Below, piece after piece: positions 28,434 through 36,217 of a DNA stretch of 42,823 nucleotides (position 1 is the first letter of the stretch; every line of letters begins with the position of its first letter). This stretch comes from Burkholderiaceae bacterium (GTDB taxonomy: Bacteria > Pseudomonadota > Gammaproteobacteria > Burkholderiales > Burkholderiaceae_C): positions 1 through 42,823 of the forward strand of contig JAURZS010000046.1 in the NCBI GenBank assembly GCA_030653255.1. The letters run 5' to 3'. The translations under genes were made by a program, and so were the position numbers. The notes below the pieces were generated by a model. That model worked only from the letters and a program-made list of their open reading frames with translations. It did no database searches and was not told where the DNA came from.

Positions 28434-28471
28434 GATCAGGTTCGTCCACCGGACCGGGTGCAGTCCATCTC
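28434..28471 (-). other. Sequence resembling part of a TPP riboswitch
   Basis: In the otherwise empty 28370-28518 gap, the minus strand reads GAGATGG (28471-28465), ACCC (28459-28456) and GAACCTGATC (28443-28434) in that order. These are conserved blocks of the thiamine pyrophosphate aptamer, followed by CCCGCTTGGGCA where the aptamer would have a CCAGCGTAGGGA-like block. The 5' GGGGTGCC block is missing and the spacing between ACCC and GAACC is too long. I take it as a degenerate remnant or a coincidence. The downstream gene has no thiamine link that I can see. Confidence 0.25.
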
Positions 28472-28518
28472 GGCATGACGGGCCATAAGAAATCTTCACG
28501 TCAATCGCTCACAATTTG

Positions 28519-29250
28519 TCAACCTCGGGGGGCGTCCATATCTGGCTTGTACGGTGTGCTGAAGGTCCAAGCTGCACACTTCTCTAATGTTAAGAGCACC
28601 TCATGAGTGACCGTTCGAACGCTCGGATACTGCGGACTCGTAAGCAGGCCGTCCCGGGGGTCCTCGTCATTGGCGACCTGTTCCTTCGAAAGCAAGATGG
28701 GTATCGACATTCGGATTTGGCCATTCTCAGTTGGAAACACCCGCATTCCGAGGAGACGGCCAGATCGAAAAGCGGCGTAAAGCGGCTCGAGTCCAGAATC
28801 AACGTGAGCCCCGCCATCCGTGTTCGCGACGGCGGTGACGATATCCATGCGTGACATCTTTTCCCCAGTGGGCGCCCGTAGCACTGGCCTCGTCCACCAT
28901 TCCGGAAAAGGGAGCCGACTGCGAGCATCGGGTGGAGCCAGCAGGGGGGCATAGTGGCCTCCACGCTCAGGAGTGAAAGCCATTGGTGTTAGCGAGCAAC
29001 CTATGGGAACAACATTGGGACCTTGACGACCCGGAGCACTGTAAAACCGACCGCTTCGAAGGCCAAGTTGTTGAAGCAGAGAGTGAGACCGACCTCCTTG
29101 ATGAAGGATGACACGAAGAGAAGTCGCCATGGGTTTAGCAAATGCTAGGTTCCCATCGTCGTACTTCGCGCAGAAATGCACCATCAAGGACACTTGCTCA
29201 ATTAATGCAGCGCGAAGGTCTGCATTTGTCTGCTTTATACGGTCTGCCAT
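28519..29250 (-). CDS. Uncharacterised protein with GGAHVD motif
   Basis: A 243-residue soluble protein. The N-terminal helical part (DLRAALIEQVSLMVHFCAKY, then ATSLRVILHQGGRSHSLLQQL) leads to a central region with WWTRPVLRAPTGEKMSRMDI and the motif VANTDGGAHVDSGLEPLY, which looks like a conserved core. I have the impression of a widespread uncharacterised family but cannot name it or its activity. Base composition is lower in GC than the chromosome. ATG 29250 faces away from the PIN-like gene, with 173 bp between the two starts, so the pair may be co-regulated. No ribosome-binding site stands out. Confidence 0.65.
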   Translation of the reverse strand: MADRIKQTNADLRAALIEQVSLMVHFCAKYDDGNLAFAKPMATSLRVILHQGGRSHSLLQQLGLRSGRFYSAPGRQGPNVVPIGCSLTPMAFTPERGGHYAPLLAPPDARSRLPFPEWWTRPVLRAPTGEKMSRMDIVTAVANTDGGAHVDSGLEPLYAAFRSGRLLGMRVFPTENGQIRMSIPILLSKEQVANDEDPRDGLLTSPQYPSVRTVTHEVLLTLEKCAAWTFSTPYKPDMDAPRG

Positions 29251-29423
29251 GGAAAGTTACGTATTCCGAAATGTAGTGTAGTGAGATTGCAATATGCTGT
29301 ACCTCGCGGACTAGGCTGCATTTGACCGAATGTGCTCATGAGGTCTCGACCCAGAGACTGTGGACGCACGCAGGTACGATAAAAGGTGAGCTTCCGAAGT
29401 TCTTCAATATCCCATTCTGTATC
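29251..29423. promoter_or_regulatory. Divergent gap between the GGAHVD gene and the PIN-like gene
   Basis: This 173-bp stretch must supply both promoters. It contains a small dyad, GTCTC and GAGAC, six bases apart at about 29342-29357. I find no convincing -35/-10 pair. An in-frame TTG at 29322 could in principle start the rightward gene. Confidence 0.3.
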
Positions 29424-30626
29424 ATGCCATTGCGCATTTATCTCGATAGCAGCGACTACTCCGTGCTCTCTGATCCTGACAGGGCGGCGCGGGAAGCCCC
29501 GGGTGTTCTGGAGGCACTTCAGCGTCTCAGAGATGCCGGCCTGGTGGAGTTCTTCTTTTCGGCTGCACACCTAACCGAGATGGCTCCGGTACAGCCAGCC
29601 TATACAGACGCAGCGCTCAGGCGAAGCAGTATGCTTGCAGCGCTATGCGGCGGCAACTGCTTAGTCCATCACGAGACGCTTTTTCGCGCGGAGGTCAGCG
29701 CCGCACTCGGGCTTTCCTCTGGAGCGATAGACCCATCTGACCGCAACGGCAAATGGTTCCCGGAAGGTGCCACTGAAATGTCGCCTGTCACCGAAGCGGA
29801 TCATCTCCGTTCGATCCGGAGTACCATCGCTGATGTGCTCCCGAACGCAACCCGCGCCCAGAGAAGACGGGTGCAACGGAAAGTGACTAAGGGAGGGAAG
29901 CTGCGCCCCGCCTTGCGCTGCGCACTTGGACGCGGAGCAGAAGAGGGTGACCTGAGCGAAATCCTCGCGATTTATCCCATGCGTCCCGACGCTGCTCGCG
30001 TGCTTGCACGGTACATAGCCGGAGGCGCAACCGCTGCAGAAGCAACTGCGGCGTTCGAGTCGAGTCTTCGGGATCCTCGCTGGATGATGCAGTGGTTCGA
30101 AAAGCATCACGACAAGTTAACTCCCTTTATCTCATGGGCCCGCGGCCCAGCCGCGCAACTTACGGACCGGGTGCGTGAGCTTGCGAGGCATGTCGAGCAT
30201 GCGCGCGCGAACCCCATGATCACTGAGGAGCGCCGCGTGTCCACGTACGGGCCTGCCAAATGGGAAGAGTTGCAGGCCAACATGCTTGTCGGGATCGCGC
30301 ACCGATTTGGAGAGGGTCTCAAATCGAGCGCTAAGCTGGACATCGCGTTGGTTGACAAGGACTGCCCAGGAATTTCTACAGCGATTCGGTCATTGCACTC
30401 TGCTTGGCATTCGATCACTTTCGAGAACCCACGCACGCCGAAGGACAGCGATTTTGTGGATGCCCTTCATGCCGCGTATGCACCATACGTAGATGTTTTT
30501 AGAACAGACGGTTTCATGGCCAACCATGTGGCCAAGCAGGTCGCCCGATTCGGAACCACGGTGGTGCCAAAGCTTTCGTCTCTTCCTGAGGCACTTCGAC
30601 AGCGGGGTGTGGTTGCCTCACCTTAA
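29424..30626 (+). CDS. Uncharacterised protein with PIN-like features
   Basis: A 400-residue protein. The start MPLRIYLDSSDYSVLSDP resembles the first strand and acidic residue of a PIN-like nuclease (Asp8, Asp11). Near the end, KDSDFVDALHAAYAPYVDVF and RTDGF supply further acidic residues (Asp341, 343, 346, 357 and 362) in the order expected of a PIN active site. Between them is a long Arg/Ala-rich helical insert (about 150-330) with no recognised domain. It could be an RNase effector, but this is inferred from motif order only. ATG 29424 is chosen because the strand begins there; no clear ribosome site precedes it. Confidence 0.6.
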   Translation: MPLRIYLDSSDYSVLSDPDRAAREAPGVLEALQRLRDAGLVEFFFSAAHLTEMAPVQPAYTDAALRRSSMLAALCGGNCLVHHETLFRAEVSAALGLSSGAIDPSDRNGKWFPEGATEMSPVTEADHLRSIRSTIADVLPNATRAQRRRVQRKVTKGGKLRPALRCALGRGAEEGDLSEILAIYPMRPDAARVLARYIAGGATAAEATAAFESSLRDPRWMMQWFEKHHDKLTPFISWARGPAAQLTDRVRELARHVEHARANPMITEERRVSTYGPAKWEELQANMLVGIAHRFGEGLKSSAKLDIALVDKDCPGISTAIRSLHSAWHSITFENPRTPKDSDFVDALHAAYAPYVDVFRTDGFMANHVAKQVARFGTTVVPKLSSLPEALRQRGVVASP

Positions 30627-30854
30627 GCACATGACGAGCGCTGCTTTGACGTTCGCTTTCGCCCAACGCTGAGGCTACGCTGAATTAGCGCCGTCAAAGA
30701 GCCTACGAGGAGCACGGTGTGCAAACAGGGTTGGCGTAGTTGATTTTTCTGCCGGAGAACTAGTTTAGGCTGTGGATTTGATAACTGCGTTCCCCACCCC
30801 AAAACATGTGTCGTCCCGGGGCGATTCATTCCCTGCACCGTCAGGTAGGCCCAA
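30627..30854. other. Gap between the PIN-like and AAA genes
   Basis: These 228 bp lie between two convergent genes and hold no gene I can support. CTTTGACG (30644-30651) and CGTCAAAG (30692-30699) are exact inverted 8-mers 40 bp apart and could pair at the end of the PIN-like message. GCCCAAC at 30661 resembles an integron attC inverse core, but no matching GTTRRRY core was found. Base composition falls further toward the AAA gene. Confidence 0.4.
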
Positions 30855-32468
30855 TCATGTTTGCGCGACATCGGCTGTAAGCGTTCCAAAAAAAGACCTC
30901 ACAAAATCAAGTGACGTAATGTCATCCATTAGTAGCCTTCTTACAGCACCTTCGTACTGGTCTCGGGTTCGAAAGCCGAGATTCCGCGCAATCTCAGTAA
31001 GCATTGGTGTTTCCCGTACCGGATATCGATTGATTATCTTTTCGAGATTTTTTTCATCTATCGCTTGATTGAAGACACCAACTTCCTCAGTTACCTTGGC
31101 AGCTACATCAATTTCGATGCATATCGGATTGCCCGCAGAGATATCCGCTTGTTTTGGCCAGTGTCTATCAAGTTCGTCTCGCAGCGTCTTCTCAACTGCA
31201 CGTTCGCTGAGGCGTTGGGCGTGTGGCGCAACCGCGCTAAGAGCTGCAGATCTGGCTGCATCAACAAGAGCGGTCTCATCCTCACCAGTTACAGATGCGT
31301 GGCGTATCGCTAGCTTGCGCTGAATTGTCGGGTGATAGTAGATCGATTCAACGGAATAGACGGATACCGCATACACGCCTTTGTCTCTGAGTCGAGAAAT
31401 TTCATCTGGTGTCCGGCGATCGTTGTCCACAATTCCAAATGCGCGTAGCCAGTGAAGCTCATTCGCGCTTCGTATGCCCGATACAGCATGATCAACGTCG
31501 CGGCAGCTCTTCTTTGAAATGACAGTTACATTGGGAAATGCAAGGCTGTAAAGTGGATTATCCAGGCTGCGCTCATCGCCTTCGATGAATAGCAATGTTC
31601 GACGCGCTCCAAGAATGTCCTTCTTTAACTCCTCGTCAACGTTGGATTCCGAAGGAACTACGTCGGCATCCCATGATGTGACTGCTGTTCCGCTATAGGT
31701 GCACCCACGAATAAGTATGGTGCGAGCACTGGGATTATCGAGCGGGAGCATCACGTCATGAGTAGAAACGACGAACGCACAGTCCAAGCGCTTGGCGAAC
31801 AGAAGTGTTAGCAAGGGCGAGATGATGGATCTGTGAAGATGTCGCTCCGGTTCGTCAACCAATAGCAACGTTCCGGGGGCGACTGTAAGAACGTTTGCAG
31901 CAATTAATAGAGCGTTCCGTTCTCCGTCAGAGAGTTCAGCAACGCTATAAGGGGCGCTGCCAGACTTGCTTGCAAGAACTTGCTCGTTTGCCTTTACCGA
32001 TATCTCAATCGGTATGTTCGATAAGCGAAGTAATTCGTTGATAATTTTTATCGGCGCATCTTCTTTGGAAAGAGTCTTCGCCAGATCAATGTCTCCAATA
32101 TCTACCGCACCTGCAATATTCCGCGCCCGAATATTTTCAGCGTCTATGAGGTCGTAGATTGTTATGTTGGGTCGATGCGCAGCATAGTCGTCTTTCCAGC
32201 GTGACTCTGAATTCGCATCACTGTTCGAGATGTTTGTTTCAGTGCTTCTCTTTTGCGCAGGGGATAAGTTTATTGAACTAGACGAAAACCAAGTCTGTCG
32301 ATGTGCAGAAATTCTCTGTGCCTTGCCGTGATGCGCGCTATAAAACATTTGCATTAGGCTAGACTTTCCTGTTCCATTTGCTCCAAGGATAAATAGGCAT
32401 TGACCAATATCGAGAGCAACTGGCAAGGGGGAGCCGTTCGGCTTAGGGATCGTAAATATAAACGACAT
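30855..32468 (-). CDS. AAA/ABC-type ATPase fused to a TOPRIM/DUF4435-like region
   Basis: A 537-residue protein. The ATPase half has Walker A LGANGTGKSS (Lys35), the signature LSDGERNALLIA, Walker B LLLVDEPERHLH and the switch His in VVSTHDV, as in OLD, RecF and SMC-like ATPases. A second half begins TLLFIEGDERSLD (Glu296, Asp298) and continues to FGIVDNDRRTPDEI (Asp348, Asp350), the acidic pattern of a TOPRIM/DUF4435 nuclease. The combination occurs in phage-defence proteins such as OLD and PARIS (AriA ATPase plus AriB DUF4435). The GC content is clearly below the chromosome average, which suggests transfer. No partner gene is contiguous on its strand, so it could act alone. Confidence 0.85.
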   Translation of the reverse strand: MSFIFTIPKPNGSPLPVALDIGQCLFILGANGTGKSSLMQMFYSAHHGKAQRISAHRQTWFSSSSINLSPAQKRSTETNISNSDANSESRWKDDYAAHRPNITIYDLIDAENIRARNIAGAVDIGDIDLAKTLSKEDAPIKIINELLRLSNIPIEISVKANEQVLASKSGSAPYSVAELSDGERNALLIAANVLTVAPGTLLLVDEPERHLHRSIISPLLTLLFAKRLDCAFVVSTHDVMLPLDNPSARTILIRGCTYSGTAVTSWDADVVPSESNVDEELKKDILGARRTLLFIEGDERSLDNPLYSLAFPNVTVISKKSCRDVDHAVSGIRSANELHWLRAFGIVDNDRRTPDEISRLRDKGVYAVSVYSVESIYYHPTIQRKLAIRHASVTGEDETALVDAARSAALSAVAPHAQRLSERAVEKTLRDELDRHWPKQADISAGNPICIEIDVAAKVTEEVGVFNQAIDEKNLEKIINRYPVRETPMLTEIARNLGFRTRDQYEGAVRRLLMDDITSLDFVRSFFGTLTADVAQT

Positions 32469-32691
32469 GATCAGGACGTCTCGTGGTGTCGGCGAAATGG
32501 CGGAAGGCGTCGAAGGGTCAGGCCTAACGACGGCAAGTACGGCAAGAATGGAACGCGCTTAGCATAGCGCACGCAGATGGTGGATGTCGGCAGGCTAGGA
32601 CTTCGCGATGTGTCTCAACGTCGACCCACGCGAAGAACATCGCAAGTAGTATCCGCCTTTGCGGTGGCCCCACTCCTCGCACGCCACAACG

Positions 32692-32811
32692 CCTCAGCGC
32701 AGGCGAGCGGGGCGCTCACGGGCAGGACATAAAGGAGGAGGACTCCGCCGCAGGTGGAGTCCGGGGGACAGTCCTGTCCGTGAGTGCCCCGCTCGCTTGC
32801 GCCTGCGAGGT
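32692..32811. repeat. Large two-tier imperfect hairpin upstream of the AAA gene
   Basis: Outer arms 32698-32728 and 32771-32807 pair along about 30 bp: CGCAGGC, then GAGCGGGGC-CTCACGG-CAGGAC with two mismatches, and a 6-nt bulge (GCAAGC) on the right arm. An inner stem GGACTCCGCC / GGTGGAGTCC with a 3-nt loop sits in the middle. CCTC/GAGG extends the base. The rest of the 32469-32834 gap has no gene. It lies between the NIPSNAP stop and the AAA start, both on the minus strand, so it may end the NIPSNAP transcript, insulate the AAA gene, encode a structured RNA, or be a mobile palindromic repeat. Confidence 0.75.
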
Positions 32812-32834
32812 GTAAGCCCGAAAAAACGAGCCCA

Positions 32835-33401
32835 TCAAACCGCCCGCAATATCACCGAACTCATCTCCCTCAACAACGGCGGAATCGTCGCCAGATACTT
32901 TTGCCAGGCTGGCTCCTGCGCCACATCATTGCGCACCTGCGCCCGATGCGCAAAGTCCCGATAAGGCCACATATGGATGACCCTGTCCGGCTCCCCACTC
33001 AAAGGCGCCCACACCCCCAGCGCGTTGGAAAACCTCTCCCGCACCGGCAACGCCGCCGTCATCAACTCCAGAAACCGGGGCAATTGTCCCGTTGCCATCG
33101 TGTATTCACGCAACTCCACCACCGGCAAATCACTGGCCTGAAACTCCTTCACCGCCGACAGCAAGCGCACCTCACGCCTTAAAACCGCATCAGCCTGACC
33201 CTCACCATAAGCCAGCCGCCCGATGTCCCCCAACGAGGCTGCCTCCGTCTCGATGCGACGCAACGTATACACCTGATTCAACGTGCCGAATTCCGACAGC
33301 CAGCGCCCCGCAGGCGCCTCCTTCTTCTGCGCAGCGGCAGCGGCCAGAAAAGCCTGAACCTGCCCGTGACGCAAAGTTTCAACAGTGAGTTGATAAATCA
33401 T
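32835..33401 (-). CDS. NIPSNAP family protein
   Basis: A 188-residue protein of two ferredoxin-like NIPSNAP repeats: MIYQLTVETLRHGQVQAFL opens the first and VVELREYTMATGQLPRFLEL opens the second, followed by DRVIHMWPYRDFAHRAQVR. The function of bacterial NIPSNAP proteins is mostly unknown; they occur often beside catabolic genes. It starts 6 bp after the Bug gene's stop, so it is probably its operon partner. A decayed relative lies at 23594-23751 in the same orientation. Confidence 0.9.
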   Translation of the reverse strand: MIYQLTVETLRHGQVQAFLAAAAAQKKEAPAGRWLSEFGTLNQVYTLRRIETEAASLGDIGRLAYGEGQADAVLRREVRLLSAVKEFQASDLPVVELREYTMATGQLPRFLELMTAALPVRERFSNALGVWAPLSGEPDRVIHMWPYRDFAHRAQVRNDVAQEPAWQKYLATIPPLLREMSSVILRAV

Positions 33402-33407
33402 GGTCTG

Positions 33408-34376
33408 CTATTCCGGTTTGATGCCAGCGTCCAGTGCTGTCTTTTTATAGGACTCATAAGTCTGCCGCGCCAGGTTCTCAAAATCGGCCGGCGAGCCGCG
33501 CAAGACCTCATTCGTCAACCCTTCAATGCGCTTGAGCACTTCAGGCTCGGCGAGGATTTCATTGATCTCGCGATTGAGCCGCTGCGTCACCGCGGCAGGC
33601 ATGTCCGCCGGTCCGATCAGCCCGTACCAGTAGCCGCCGTAGAACTGCGGTATGCCCAGCTCGTCCAGCGTGGGCAGCTCCGGCGCCTGCGTAAAGCGCT
33701 TGGGAGACGCCACCGCCAGCAGGCGGATGTTCTTGATCAGCGGCCGCGCCGAACGTACCGACACGATGGACACCTGCGTTTCATTCGCCGCCAGCGATGC
33801 AAGCTGCTGGCTGCCGCCGGGGTAGGGAATGATCTGCACCTGTATGCCCAGTGCCTTTTGCAGGCGGATCGCGTCGATGTCATAGGCGCCGCCCGTGCTG
33901 CCGAAATTGAGCTTTTGCGGATTGGCCTTGGAGTACGCGATCAGGTCTGCGATGGACTGCACCGGCAGCGAGCTGTTGACGGCTACCACATAAGGCGTGG
34001 TGCTGATGGCCGAAATGAAAGTGTGGTCCTTCAGGATGTCGCCGGTGTAGGCCTTGTAGACAAACGAGGTCGCGATCATGCCCGAGTGGATCAGCAAGAG
34101 CGTGTGGCCATCCGGCTTGGCGCGCTTGAGATAGGCCATGGCCAGCTGTGTCGCAGCGCCCGGCTTGGCGCTCACGATCACCGGCTGGCCCAGGCGCTGC
34201 GAGAGCCGCTCGCCGACCAGGCGGGCCAATATGTCAGGGGCCGATCCTGGTGTCAGCGGGATCACGATCTCGATGCGCTGCGATGGAAACGCGGCTTGCG
34301 CCAGCGCTGTGGATACGGGCAGCGCGGCGGCGCACAGCCAGGTGCCGAGCAGCAGGGCGATTCGGTGCATCATCAT
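33408..34376 (-). CDS. Bug/TctC-family periplasmic substrate-binding protein
   Basis: A 322-residue tripartite tricarboxylate transporter receptor of the Bug family, greatly expanded in Burkholderiales. It has a signal peptide with cleavage near ALAQA, then FPSQRIEIVIPLTPGSAPDI, PKPGAATQ-like AKPGAATQLAMAYLKRAKPDG, and FGSTGGAYDIDAI. It would capture an organic acid, but no TctA or TctB membrane gene is present, as is usual for orphan Bugs. AGGAGA lies 7 nt before the ATG. Its place downstream of the P450 and VOC genes suggests a link to the substrate degraded by the cluster. Confidence 0.93.
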   Translation of the reverse strand: MMMHRIALLLGTWLCAAALPVSTALAQAAFPSQRIEIVIPLTPGSAPDILARLVGERLSQRLGQPVIVSAKPGAATQLAMAYLKRAKPDGHTLLLIHSGMIATSFVYKAYTGDILKDHTFISAISTTPYVVAVNSSLPVQSIADLIAYSKANPQKLNFGSTGGAYDIDAIRLQKALGIQVQIIPYPGGSQQLASLAANETQVSIVSVRSARPLIKNIRLLAVASPKRFTQAPELPTLDELGIPQFYGGYWYGLIGPADMPAAVTQRLNREINEILAEPEVLKRIEGLTNEVLRGSPADFENLARQTYESYKKTALDAGIKPE

Positions 34377-34397
34377 TGTTGTCTCCTTTGTTGTCGT

Positions 34398-34946
34398 TCA
34401 GGTGCTTTTTAATGGAAACCGCGTGAGAAATTCTTCGTACTGCGGCTCCAGATCAAGGTCGAGCGTGCTCAGAATGCGCACGGTGCCGATGTAAAAGCCG
34501 ATGGCCACCAGCAGTTCGACCAGGCTCTTGGTGCCCAGCAACCGGTCGAGCGCGGCGACCACTTCGGCCGATGCCGCAGGGCCGGCATACATCTGTTCCG
34601 TCGCAGTCACTGTGAGCCGGGCCGCCTCGTCGAGACGGGCGTAGGCGGCGGGGGTGTCTTCCATCAGGATGCGGATGTCCTGCTCACTGACGCCGTTTTC
34701 CATGCCGGTCTTGACATGGTGAAACCATTCGTAATGGCATTGTGTGAGCCATCCCACGCGCAGCATGGCGAGCTCGCGCAGGCGCGGCGTCAGCTGCGTG
34801 CCTTTCAGGGTGAAGACGACGTTGCGAAAAGCGCGGCAGATCTCCGGCGAATGCGCCAGCGCGCGGAAGGCGCTGTAGTTTTCCTTGAGCAAGGGCTGGA
34901 ATTCGGGGCTGAGCTGCTCCATGTCTACATACGGGATACGGGCCAT
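34398..34946 (-). CDS. Carboxymuconolactone decarboxylase-like (AhpD fold) protein
   Basis: A 182-residue CMD-family protein. The core RELAMLRVGWLTQCHYEWFHH matches the family helix pair, with Cys and His in the place of the catalytic residues (given here in short: QCHYEWFHH). ATG 34946 is preceded by AGGAAA and is chosen over an upstream in-frame codon at 34994, which would overlap the P450 stop. Members act as gamma-carboxymuconolactone decarboxylases or peroxidase-like proteins; only one Cys is in the motif, so a CxxC-type AhpD redox role is unlikely. It belongs to the P450 operon. Confidence 0.85.
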   Translation of the reverse strand: MARIPYVDMEQLSPEFQPLLKENYSAFRALAHSPEICRAFRNVVFTLKGTQLTPRLRELAMLRVGWLTQCHYEWFHHVKTGMENGVSEQDIRILMEDTPAAYARLDEAARLTVTATEQMYAGPAASAEVVAALDRLLGTKSLVELLVAIGFYIGTVRILSTLDLDLEPQYEEFLTRFPLKST

Positions 34947-34990
34947 GACGGTTTTGCTTTCCTGGGTGGTTGTTGTCGGTCGGGATCGGC

Positions 34991-36217
34991 TCACGCGGCG
35001 CGCACGCGCAGCGGCAGGGACTTGAAGCTGCGCAGGCAGTTGTTGATGCGCTGCACCGGCGCACCGTCGAGTTCAATGTGCGAAGCCCTGCGCGCCAGGG
35101 CCTTGAGAACGGCCTCGGCTTCGAGGCGGGCGATCATCTGTCCGATGCAGGCATGCACACCCGCGCCGAAGGCGACATGGCCGAGCGTGGTGCGGTGGAT
35201 GTCGAATGTGTCGGGTTTCACCCAGAAGCGCGGATCGCGATTGGCCGATCCAAGAAAGACCTGGACTTTGGCATCGGCCGGAATGTGCACGCCAGCGAAT
35301 TCCACATCGCGGGTGGTGGTGCGGTAGAAGGAAGTGATCGGCGTCTCCAGCCGGATCGATTCTTCGAACACGGCGCGCGCCAGCGAGGGATTGGCCCGCA
35401 GTTCAGCCCAGGCCTGCGGGTGGGTGGCGAGCAGCCACAGTGCGCTGCCGATGCCGCTCACGGTGGTGTCCATGCCGCCGCGCAGAAAAGAGCGCAGCAG
35501 CCCCTCGCAGATGCCGGAGTCGATCTCGCCCGCATCGCCGGCCTTGAAGATCAGTTCGCCGAAACCATCCGGCAGCATGTTGCTGCGCTGGTAGCTCCTG
35601 GCGTACCAGGGCAGGATGTCTTGCACGCGGCGCTCGGTGTCGAGGAAGCGTGCGTTCTTCGGGCCCAGGCCATCGAAGTTCAGTTCGCCGATCAGCACCA
35701 GCTTCTCGGTCAGGTTCTCGGTGGGCGCCATGCCGACGGCTTTGGGAAACACGTCGTACACGAAGGACTCGGCGACTTGTGTCACGCCATCGAAGCGGCC
35801 GCCTGCGACCACGCTCTCGATCAATGCATCGGCTTGCAACTCGAATGATTCGCGCCAGCTGCGGATGACGGCGGGGGACAGCAGTCGCTGCAGCACGCCC
35901 CGCACCCGGGTGTGCGCGGGGGGGTCGGCCTCAACGATGGGGCCGGCGGGGCGCCAGGCCCCCGGTTTGCGGATGTCGCCCAGGCCGATGCCGCCCCGGG
36001 CGGAGGAGAAAGTCTCCCAATCTTTCAGCACTGCCTGCACGTGCTCGAGGCGGGCCACGGCATAGTTGTCGTGGCGGCTGAAATACAGCACCGGTCCCGC
36101 GTCGCGCATCGCGGCATACGATTCATACGGCGCGGAAAGTATCTCGTCGCTGAAAGGGTCCAGGTCCAGCACCACGGGTGCGGAGCCGGCCGTCACAGCG
36201 CGTGATGAAATGCTCAT
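34991..36217 (-). CDS. Cytochrome P450
   Basis: A 408-residue soluble bacterial P450. The I-helix oxygen-activation motif is RGGMDTTVSGIG, the K-helix ExxR is EESIR, and the heme loop FGAGVHACIGQ has the axial Cys near residue 357. The pattern IVEADPPAHTRVRGVLQRLL and overall length fit the family that includes CYP199-type aromatic hydroxylases and demethylases, but this assignment is tentative. AAGGAC precedes the ATG, which overlaps the VOC gene's stop (ATGA). No ferredoxin or reductase gene lies nearby, so electron partners must be elsewhere. Confidence 0.94.
   Translation of the reverse strand: MSISSRAVTAGSAPVVLDLDPFSDEILSAPYESYAAMRDAGPVLYFSRHDNYAVARLEHVQAVLKDWETFSSARGGIGLGDIRKPGAWRPAGPIVEADPPAHTRVRGVLQRLLSPAVIRSWRESFELQADALIESVVAGGRFDGVTQVAESFVYDVFPKAVGMAPTENLTEKLVLIGELNFDGLGPKNARFLDTERRVQDILPWYARSYQRSNMLPDGFGELIFKAGDAGEIDSGICEGLLRSFLRGGMDTTVSGIGSALWLLATHPQAWAELRANPSLARAVFEESIRLETPITSFYRTTTRDVEFAGVHIPADAKVQVFLGSANRDPRFWVKPDTFDIHRTTLGHVAFGAGVHACIGQMIARLEAEAVLKALARRASHIELDGAPVQRINNCLRSFKSLPLRVRAA

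Noticed and set aside
30661-30770. Possible integron attC site after the PIN-like gene (GCCCAAC at 30661)
   Set aside because: No matching GTTRRRY core or complementary end was found at a suitable distance; GTTTAGGC near 30762 has an extra base and does not pair.
32816-32834. A-tract near 32822 as part of an intrinsic terminator for NIPSNAP
   Set aside because: On the minus strand the thymine run comes before, not after, the large hairpin, and the bases around it do not pair.
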